14,666 nt of DNA from Cephalothrix spiralis (lineage: Eukaryota; Nemertea; Palaeonemertea; Archinemertea; Cephalotrichidae): the NCBI GenBank assembly GCA_032353305.1, contig JAUCNG010041115.1:1-14666 (forward strand). Reading direction: 5' to 3'. The position numbers and the translations under genes are program-made. How positions within the stretch are numbered: position 1 is the first letter of the stretch; each line of letters begins with the position of its first letter. The notes under the pieces were generated by a model. The model was given only the letters and a program-made list of their open reading frames with translations, was not told the DNA's origin and ran no database searches. Shown here in pieces: positions 1 through 10,100 of this stretch.

Positions 1-1097
1 AAATTTCTGGATATGTCAGGGAAAAGTCATGGAAATGTCATGGAATTTTGTTTTCAGAAAGTTGTGGTCACCCTGCTATTTTGAAATTTCCCGGCACCCT
101 CCCCCCGGGGAATTTAATTGACTTGTGCATAAGAAACGATTAAGGCCGTTAATTTCCCTGATTCATAGCTTATTGGTCACAAAATAAGCACTGTGAGAGG
201 AAAACCCGATCAAAATCCGTTTACTACCTCCATTCCATTAGGTCTATTTCCTTCTCATAATCATGACCGTAAATGTATTATACCACGGTCGACGACAATG
301 CAAGGCGTCCACAGGCCTCTAGAGAAGTAAGAACTCGAAAAATTCTGTTGCTGAAAATTCAGTTATAGTGCATACCCCAAGAAATCTCGAAAATATTCCT
401 ATAGTTCTAAAATCCGAGATAATCGGGATTTTTACGCTGATTATTGGATTGTCCATTAAGTCTACTAATTCAAGGCAATTTTAGACCGCTTTTTGATGAG
501 TGACGAAATGAGACATATTGAATCCGGATTTGATCTTCGGTTTTCGTATACACAATTGGACAGGAAAATTGGCGATGGCAAAATTGGTCAAAAAAGCAAA
601 AAAAAATGGACAAAAAGCGACCCCATCGGTTTTGCATATTTGCGGTTAGTTGACCTCCACAAACTATATATTTCTGGAAAGGTCTTCATAAATGCTAATC
701 CCTCGGGGGTTATAGTTTTTTTTCAAACCCTCGGCGGGTGTGGGAGAAAAAAACATGATTTTTTGTTTTAAATCACCTTTTTTTGCGAAAATTTACCCCC
801 GGGTGACCAATTTTTCCATCTAATAATCTATAACGCTGAACAAAGTTACGTTTTGCGCCGAGTTGTATTACTTTTACGATAACGGAACTTCGTCGAAAAT
901 GCTGTTTACGTATTCGTTCGTTAGCTGATTTAAGGCAAATAAAGGTGACTTAAAACCCATCCAGACCCTCTAAAAGAATCCATCTTCGTTCCCATGCTAT
1001 TTGCTCTCATTCTTCACGTTATAAATGAATTTAGGCAAACATTTTGCCAATAGGAGAATATAACAGGAATCGTAAATTTTGTCAACTTTATTTCTAG
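1..1097. other. Upstream intronic sequence, no trusted exon
   Basis: This is presumably the intron before exon A. The first 75 bases (repeated tcatggaa motifs ending tggtcaccctg) look like a repeat edge, since tggtcaccctg recurs at 9747-9757. A foldback-family repeat occupies about 521-815. I tested stretches before gt donors near 327 and 948 for a frame that could feed exon A and found none with coiled-coil character. Confidence 0.5.
521..815 (+). repeat. Foldback-family repeat, copy 1 (single arm plus centre)
   Basis: The sequence matches the left arm of the 3840-4360 element in the same orientation. Shared blocks include acacaattgga, aaattggcga, the 20-base block caaactatatatttctggaa within a longer match, and atccctcggggg. 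The match continues into an agaaa..catgatttttt stretch resembling the centre of that element. No inverted second arm is visible. The open frame at 493-771 lies inside it and is not a gene. Confidence 0.7.
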
Positions 1098-1175
1098 ATT
1101 ATTCAAATAAGTAACGAACTGGAAACCTGCAATAATCAGAAGAAAGAACTAGAGGCCTCTGTAAATGAACACCAA
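1098..1175 (+). CDS. Exon A: coiled-coil segment (residues 1-26)
   Basis: The acceptor is tttatttctag and the donor gtgagt. The exon is 78 bases, phase 0 at both ends. It encodes a charged helix starting IIQISNELET and containing KKELEASVNEH. The opening Ile-Ile and the KKELE block resemble a recalled stretch of human BICDL1 (HIIRLESL... RKRELE). There is no start codon, so at least one exon lies upstream. Confidence 0.75.
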
Positions 1176-4100
1176 GTGAGTATTAAGCATGCAATCGACG
1201 TATCGAAATAAACGTCCATCACGTGACAGGACTGGTGGGCATCTATTCTTACCCCGTCCGACCACAGGTGTTCCAAGGTGATTTTATTTCCCCGATTAAA
1301 ATATATGAAAAGTTCCTATTAAATCTGATTAAATACTACAAAAAAAATTTTTATTTACGTTAGCAGCTAGATTTTTTATAGTTCTTAATTTTCTCGTCTC
1401 TAAAATGGTTTATATTTGTACAATTTTCTTAAAATTTAACGATATCCTAAAATATGACCATTCCTCCTAAAATCTCCTAAATTATGAACTTTCTCCTAAA
1501 ATCTCCTATTATTTCTCATAAAATTTGATTAGGTGATGTACAAAAAGAAAAATTTGTCCAACATTTCTTGCCTCTTTTCGCTCGGCATAAGGTTTTAGAT
1601 TTATTTGTACAAAGACGCTTGCCAAAATTGAAAAAAATTTATTATGGTTTAATAGGGTCTCTTATTAAATTATATGCATATATTATATTAGATCGATTTA
1701 TCGAAAAGCAAAAATATTTGTTTGTGGTGAAGGACTCCTAAATATTGCTCACAAATCTCCTAAAATTCAATAATAATCCTCTAAAATTGAGATAGCAAAA
1801 ATGAATATGAGTCATGCAATTTTTAAAATTGAAATATTGAGATATTTCCTATATTTTCCTATTTGTTATGAAAAATTTAGTGTGTGACCAGTGCAAGCCT
1901 GCATATTTGAATTAAATAGTAATAACTTCATTGTGTGTCATGTATGTACATTGTTCATATATTTGTTATTTAGGACAAATACGAAGATCTCATGGAAGCT
2001 AAGGTTGCGCTGGAAACGCAAGTTCTTGAGGTAATTTTTAATCATGTTGAAAGACGTTAGTATGATTTTTCTCCGTTATTATCTAGTTAAAATTGACAAG
2101 AGCGTTTGATCCTATTGAATAGCGAAGCAATTGTGTGTGCGTCAGGCAACACACAAACAAAAAGGCTGATATACTTTAGTTAAATGCAGAATGGAATCGG
2201 ATCCATTGATCTTAAAATATACATAAAATAATAATAAAAAAAAACAAACTTCGATACCTTAATCCAAATAAAAGCACTAGATCTGTATCTGGCTTTATTT
2301 CTCTGGCTGCGCTGTCTGGTCCCGGAGCTGAGATTAAAGAACTCGAACAAGGATCAAAAGAAAGTTGTTGATTATTTTGACGTCATTTAGAAATTGCACA
2401 ATCGATGTTGAAAAGTTCCGACAGCAAGAAACAGGACCGATTGCGCTTGAATTTGAGGGCAAGTAACGCAAAGCGTCTAGTGTCCGAGGCATGAGTTATA
2501 GTCCTCGTTCTTAAATTCCCAAAATTTGGTCCGTGGGTTCTTAATTTACCGCATAACTCGTGGATATATTCTGTATTCTGTCAAAGACTCTTTTGTTATA
2601 TATAATTTAATTTTAAGACAAAGGAAATTGACTTTTGTTAAAATTTTGTGGTATTTAGATGAGCTCCTCATGCTCACACTAGGATATTTTCATTTACTCT
2701 TTCAATTTGATTTTCAGAAAACATCCAAAGTTGAAGAGCTACAAGATATAATCGAAGATTTTGAAAGGCTGACCCAGGTATATTTTTAAAGCTATGTTCT
2801 CATAAAATTTTAGGATTATGGCCCGTACTCATTTATATTATAAAGTCTCATAAAATTTATTAAATCTCATAAAATAAAATCTCATATAAAACTTAATAAA
2901 ATCTCATAAAATATTTAATTAAAACGGTAAATCTACATTTGAACTATGTGGCCTGTGTAAATGGAATCTACTGGGTGTCCCAATAGTATGGGAGAATCAT
3001 CGTAGCTCCCTTAGTTAAGAACCGATCTGCACCAAATCCGTTTTATTCGAGCAAGTAGACCATGCTCTCTAATTAATTATGACGTCTTATCGATGAAATG
3101 TGAAGATTTAATTAACAAAAAGTAGGATAGAGCTATAAAAACTGATAAGACTTCGATAAGACAGATATTGTTGAATATTGAGGGCCTCAACAATATCTGT
3201 ATATGATTTTTTTTCTCTTAATATTGGGACACACTGCAATAAGATAAAATTGAAAGCATGGGGGGTGGGAGGCGAATGTCCCTTGACAATTTGGGGTTTT
3301 AACAAATTCTTAGGCCAAAAAATACAGCATTTTAGTATTCTTTAAAAATTATATCTAATTTGAGTGAAAAAATACCGAATGAGAAATAAATAACAACCTC
3401 CCCTGACTCCGCATCTCGTCATTGGTTTAATTCACAGAACTGAGAGTAAAGAATGTTTATTGCCTATACGCCTAAGTTACATTTTATCAGGGGATCATCG
3501 CGACCCCCTGATTTTATCATAAACCAATGTCAATAATGTATTTTTCTCCTTTACTATAGAATCTTCATGCTGAGAAAGTTGAAATGGAAGAACAAATGTT
3601 TGAAATGGAAATCGCAAGGTAATGTATAAATAGAACGTTCTTAATACCAAGAATCTATAGAAAGAATATGATCGCCTTTTTAGCGATCTTCAAACGATCT
3701 AGCCAACGAATTGAGTTACCCAATCTGTAGAAATCTCGAGAGCAAATTCGCAATCCGACACGTTCTTATCGTCGGATTTTCCCCCTTTTGAATTCGTTCG
3801 TTTGTTCAAATCACCAATCAATATTACCCCCTTTTTAATAGTGATATTTTTGGTTTACTAATACACAATTGGATGGAAAAATTGGCGAGGGCAATTATTT
3901 TTGTACCCGTCGGTTTTTCATATTGGCGGATAGTTGACCCCCACAAACTATATATTTCTGGAAAGGTCTTGGAAAATGCTGATCCCTCGGGGGGTTTAGA
4001 TTTTTGCCCCACCCCCTCGGTAGGGGTGGGCCCCCATCCAGGGGTCGGTCTGATCACTTTTTGGGGTTTAATTGACCAGCCCTACGGCCCCTACCCCTGG

Positions 4101-7100
4101 GGGCAGAAGAAACATTTTCTGATTTTTTTTGAAATCCCGAAAATCACGTTTTTTGCCCCCCATCCCTACCCAGGGGGTGGGGCAAAAATCTAAACCCCCC
4201 GAGGGATCAGCATTTTCCAAGACCTTTTCAGAAATGTATAGTTTGTGGGGGTCAACTATCCGCCAATATGAAAAACCGACGGGGGGCACTTATGGTACAA
4301 AAATAATTGCCCTCGCCTATTTTTCCATCCAATTGTTTGTGGGGGTCAACTATCCGTGTAGTATGATTTTTGAGAAGTTTGACTTCAACGTCATTTTGAA
4401 CGTCTCTACACTAGAATGTATTGCCATTCATATTTATTGCATAATCTATAGGTAAAAAACGTCATTATTCTTGACGATTGAACCTTATGCATTTAGAATG
4501 AATCGCAATGTAGAACTACAGCTGGAATGACAGCACGGTGCCTTAACTTAAAAAAGGGTTTTGATCAGTTTGATTAATTAAAGAGCATCGTTATTCGTTA
4601 TTTTTGAAATAGTTTCTAACTTCGAAAGTATGAATATTTTGATTAGGCACTCGTACAAAATTTATAGGTCTTCACGGGTTTTACACTGTATAGGGAACCT
4701 AACCTCGGATGTTTACTATAAAATAGTAAATTACTTATTCCTGATTGGTTCGCATTTGTGACGTGTTGTTAAGTGTTGTCACGTGGCACTCATTCATTAA
4801 AAGTCAAATCTTTTTTGCATCTTTTAAAGCTAACTTAGCTTATTTCATTGTTCAAAGTAGGTGCTATACATAAAACATTATCTTAAATACACATCCAAGT
4901 CTTTGATTTTATTCAAATATCTGTAATTTACGAATTATATATTTTTTCGTTGCACTTTTCTAGGAAAATTACTACGCGACCAAGATCGAATATTAATGTC
5001 ATGTTAGGCCTTTTTTTAACGCTGTTTTTTTGAAAACTTAGAAGAAGAAGAAAAGTCGGATTCATTGTAAAAACAAAAGTTTTCTACACTTCGTGCATGT
5101 GAAAACTTAAAGGATTTTTAGTCATATAATATTACATTCGGTTCCCTGCAGTGGATAAAATATATTATGGTCATAATATGAGTTTTTATTATCTTTTAGT
5201 GTGTCCAATCCCGTATTTCCAGTTGCATGTGATGATCTTGAAGATGTCATAAATGAAAAATATAGTCCTCTGCAACTGAAATCAAGTTCGACCACAAGTA
5301 CTCCTCATCGTGCGCCATCTTTACTAGAAGAGCTGCAAGATCAGGTACTTAAATAGTTACAGAAAATGTCGTATAGTGTTATCTTTTACGTTCTGATTTA
5401 CTGCTACAGTGCGTCCCAAAAAATGTAATCCAACTTTACAGGTTTATGGTGTGAAAACTGAGAAATCTGGGATATTATTTTGAGGCCACCATGAGCATAT
5501 TTTTGCCTTTCTATTATATCGATACCATTTAAATTAGTGAATTATACCCAATCACTAGGGACAAGGCTGTGATTATCGGAAATTTAGTACTCTGGTTTTT
5601 TGGCATTGAAATTCTATTATAAATACATGTAATCATAAATTGACTTTCAACTGAGATTTAAAAAATTAAAAAGTCATAAAAAATCACATTTCCGAGAAAA
5701 GACGTTCATTTGGGGAATTTTAACTTTTTGGTCGTTTGGGGAATTTTATGTAGCTCCAGATTAAAACAAATTTTATTTTAATTGAAAGAGAAGACCATGA
5801 TCTCTCTAGTGATCACTAGCATGCGATATGGTCAATTCATAATTAAATCGCAATATAACGTCATCTGGCTGTTTTCCATAATATTGGGATACCCTGTATA
5901 TATATAAATAGAAAAATATAATGATTTCATCAATAGTTTTTGATGATCTTAATTATGTTTTTCAAAATTAATTTTGGTCTCGTAAAATCTAAATTGAATT
6001 TATACGAAATACAATTGAGAATGGATTTTACTTTCAGATAATGATCTCCAGACTAATTTGATAGACCGTAAAATAAAGGGTATTCATTTTGGCATGCTTT
6101 TTTGCTTGTAAATATGTCATATTTATGCAGGCATCGGACAGGTCTTTCTTTTCCTACTTTTTGAAAATTCCTCCTACCTTTCCTACTATTTTTCGGTATT
6201 CCTACTTTTTACAAAAAGTGGTTTCGATCTACTTTTTAAAATAATTCGTACTTTAAATAAACTTACTTTATTTAGAATCGAAATAGAAGCTTTTACCTAA
6301 ACAAATGATAAAATTTTCCGCGCCTCGCTTCGCGAAATTTGGTGCCAAGTGCCTTAAAAATATTATTGAAATTTAACCTTGCTAGTGAAATATGTCCTAT
6401 CAATCTAAATGGTGTTATCTGGCTCAGAGGAAATTTCGCACCATGAAGCTTAAAATCACAAGTAATCTTAAGCTTCAAACTTTCCATCGCCTCACCTAAG
6501 GGGGCTCTGGCCTCCGGTATCAGTATCGTACACGAAGTTAGATTCCTACTTTTTCTCTGTCCGATGCCTGTTTATGTGTAGACAAAATATTAGAGCTGAT
6601 TGCCTTATGTTATGTTAGGCCTTTTTTATTAGATTGGTTTTCAAAAAATGGCGAAAAGTGAATTTTGAAGTGTAATTCAACAGATTGATGTCCGAAGTGT
6701 CGGTTGGCGGTGGCGAAAACATTTTGAAAAACAAATTGAAATTTGTCGGTTAATCAGAAAACCAATCAATAAAAAAGACATATTGAACGCAATTTCGTAT
6801 AAATGTATTAGCTTGACAATTATAACTTAGAAAGAAACTTGATTTCGATGCAATGCATTTAGTAGTATATAACCTACCTTAACCAGCATGCATGCACAAC
6901 TCAAGCAGTCATTTTATTAGATAAGTCGCACATCCTTGAATACCATATTCTCCCCAAGAACAATTGATGATATTCTTCTTTATTTTGTCATGAATCTCCC
7001 TATTACGCTGTGTAAGAGCAGGAGTTCTATTGTGATCGAACCGCTCTGAAATTTTCTTAAATTATGCATGAATCGATCAATTGTTTAAAAATTATTTATT

Positions 7101-10100
7101 ATTTCGATTATAAAATATATATACAGTGGAACCTCGAAATTTCGGTCACAATAATGTTACCATAATTTCGCATATTGGTAGGTAACTATAAAAATCTAAC
7201 CCGGCCACCCTACCCATCAATGCCATCATCATATTCCATGGCCTTATTTTGCCCTCGCCAATTTTCTCCGTTCAATTTTTGTATTTTACCGGTTTCCAAG
7301 ATGTTCGATTATATTATAATGATAGTTATGCATTATTGAATATCACAAGGACGATTACTTTTCACATGGAAGTTTATAACAAAATTTGTACTTGATTTTT
7401 CAGATTTGCGACGAGCAAGATTTACCTTCACCTTTATGTCAAAAACCTTCATCTCAAAGTCCCGCTCAACAATTCTTCTTCAGAAGTGAACCCGTGTCAG
7501 AAAGGAAGGATGAGGAAAGAACATCGCTTTCAGAAGCAGTTGACAAAATGGTAATTGCCTCAAATTTATACTGTTTAAGATACATGTAGATCAAGACTAT
7601 ATTCAAGTTTTCAAGTGTAAAACTTATTGTTTTTACCAAGATTATTATTATTCTAAACCCAGATCTCAGGATCTGCTCGATGGATTTGTATCAAACTTGT
7701 ACCAATGATAGACATGTGTGACCTGAGTCATGGACAAGGGTTCGATTTTTGAAATTACTCCTATCTTCGCCTATAGGTGGCGTTCTGTAAAATTTGTAAA
7801 ATCGTTCTTCCTCAATAGGTATGAATTTGAAATTTTGCAGGTAGGTAGGACTCAATAAGACCTACAAGTGTTACATATAAGCGCCTAACCAATATTTTTA
7901 TACTTTTGCCGCTAGGGGCGCTGCAATTTTTTTTCACAAAAAAGTTATTCACATTTTGTTATATAAACTTATGAGAAATATTGCTCAAAATATTTACCGA
8001 TATATCTTATGGAGATATGCACGATAGTTATTTTCATAAAATAATGACGTAATCTCTTTAAATAATGACGATTTCTGGCAAGATTTTTGGAGGGATGATC
8101 AATAATATTAATTCTAGGGAACATCATTAAAGAATCAGGTACCCTTGTATAAATTGGGACCGTTTGGTCTCAAAAAACGAATTATAAAATTTTTTGGATT
8201 TAATACTAGGCCAAAAAAACCTTGACCAAAAAAATGATTTCGGGCCCAAGGAATTCAAATATGCCAGAATTATTTTTATATCTTCATTCAATGTACCCAA
8301 ACAAAAAACGGTCATCTTTTGAGACGCCGCTAAAAAACAGTATCCTATTTGTCAACTTTTTCGTTTTCCAATGGCGCACACAATTTTATGATCATATCAA
8401 ATTCTCAAAATTTTAAAAATATCCGCCATTTTAGCCGTTTGCCACTTTAGGAGGACAATTCTGAAAATCGCTGGGTGCAAGTTTTAGCCATAGTGACACG
8501 CCATTTGAAACATAGAGAACTTAATTTGATATTTCGAAAAAGTTGACAAATTAAACACCATATTGTACCCTCTAGAAACCATCATCAAAATAATGAATTG
8601 TTATGTGCAGAAACCACAATTTAAAATTATTCCTTTTTCCTTTATTTTTAAGTTGAATGACTTTCGACTAAAACATGAAAGTGTCATGAGAGAAATTTCT
8701 CAAATTGGAGAATCATCCTTAAAGGATAAGCTAGATGAAGAAATGAAAGACATTTCATGTAAATTGAATTTACAGATGGAAGACGCCGACACCTGGTAAG
8801 CTTTTTATCTTGGCTTTCACATACCTGATAACTTATGAGACGCACCGTTTGAGCAGGAAACTTTCTTTTGACTCGTTGTAACCAAGAGGGCATAACTAGA
8901 GGGTGCAAAATTGCTCTTGGTGCTTACTTGCCGTTATTTCTAATCTACAAATAACCAATATTAAAGTATCAGAAGCCGCAGAAAGACCCAAAGTTTCTTA
9001 CTAAAACGCATTCAATTCCATCAAGTATTTCTATGCCTAATCTTCATCAAATTTTTTTGTAACCATTGCAATTTATAAGATAGTCCATAGATATTATCAT
9101 AAAATCACATAAATTGCCAGAAAATCAAGGGGTGGGGTCATTTGAAAAAATTTGAAAATTGGCAAATTTGATATGAGGTACCTTCCCACACCCAAAATGC
9201 CATGGAAAAAGGCCCTTTTTGCCCCACCCATCGTGGACTCCCCTATTTTTTGCATGCGGTTGAAATTTATTTCCAAATTTTCAGCGGCACAGATTTTTTC
9301 AAACAAAATATTTCCAATTTTTCAATGACACGCTAATTTTTTCCTGAAAATTTTGACAACCCACCCAATTTTTGCTCAGTTTTGCTACTATATTTTATTT
9401 AAAAGGTGCTTTATTGTAGTAATACTGGTTAAAAAACAAAGGAGGTAAAAAATGGAAAAAAGTGGGAAAAAAATTGTTGTTTGCCAAAACATGGTACCCA
9501 CCCACCCAGCGTATGTGTATGCCAATTTTTTCAATGGTCCCCCTGAGACAATCTCGTATTTAAAATCATATAAATATAGAAAATATCTCATCAAATTGGA
9601 ATTCTAAACGTGACTATGATGGTACAATGGGTTTTTCACAACTGACTATGTTCGGGGTCCACCACAAATAATTTAAACAAACTTACTTTCCCACCGCATG
9701 AACTATAAACATTGACTTTGATAAGTAGGTAAACTGATCGAATAGTGGTCACCCTGTTTAATATTTTTTTTCTTTCTTGCAGGGCAAAGACAATGGCTGA
9801 TGAAATGAAGCGATTAAAAGCCGAGAATCGGACCCTGAGTGATACAGTTGGTCAAATTAACGATGATTCCTATTGCCATGCGCTGAACGAAAGTCTACAA
9901 ACGAGACTTGCTAGGGAACGTGATGACAATAAAATACTTGAACTTGATGTAAGTCTCGCTCTGTCGCGAATTCTTCAAATTATCACAACCGACTGTCAAC
10001 TTCAACTTATTTGAAGGGCGTCAGATGACTGGCTCAAATAGACAAAGACGGTCCGCTTTATGAGCATTTACCCTTAGGACCTATCTCGCACTCTAATCTA

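Larger units (their letters stand above)
2778..3559 (+). other. Intron 3 with CTCATAAAAT repeats and a mariner-like miniature element
   Basis: At 2795-2915 there are several irregular copies of ctcataaaat, related in style to the ctcctaaaa runs of intron 1. The mariner-like element at 2971-3236 follows. The rest, 3237-3559, shows nothing recognisable. Confidence 0.55.
5345..7403 (+). other. Intron 5 with at least four repeat insertions
   Basis: This is the longest intron here. In order it holds a mariner-like element (5407-5896), a CAGG-ended miniature element (6128-6570), a hairpin element (6612-6782) and a foldback-family fragment (about 7150-7290). The intervals 5897-6127 and 6783-7149 show only AT-rich sequence, with a small GCATGCATGC palindrome near 6887. 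Confidence 0.6.

Noticed and set aside
271-326. Possible small exon ending at a gtaaga donor
   Set aside because: Its frame starts at an ATG directly after an in-frame TAA and gives no coiled-coil sequence matching the start of exon A.
493-771. 92-residue open frame
   Set aside because: It lies in a foldback-family repeat that also gives similar peptides at 3873-4193; the sequence is low in complexity and has no recognisable domain.
902-946. Possible exon before gtgact feeding exon A
   Set aside because: A short open frame exists, but there is no good acceptor or pyrimidine tract and the peptide is not helical or family-like.
3824-4455. Four overlapping open frames on both strands
   Set aside because: They are the arms of the same inverted repeat read in both directions, which is why the peptides on the two strands resemble each other.
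8127-8416. Overlapping 62- and 64-residue open frames in intron 6
   Set aside because: AT-rich chance frames with no splice support, domain or codon pattern.
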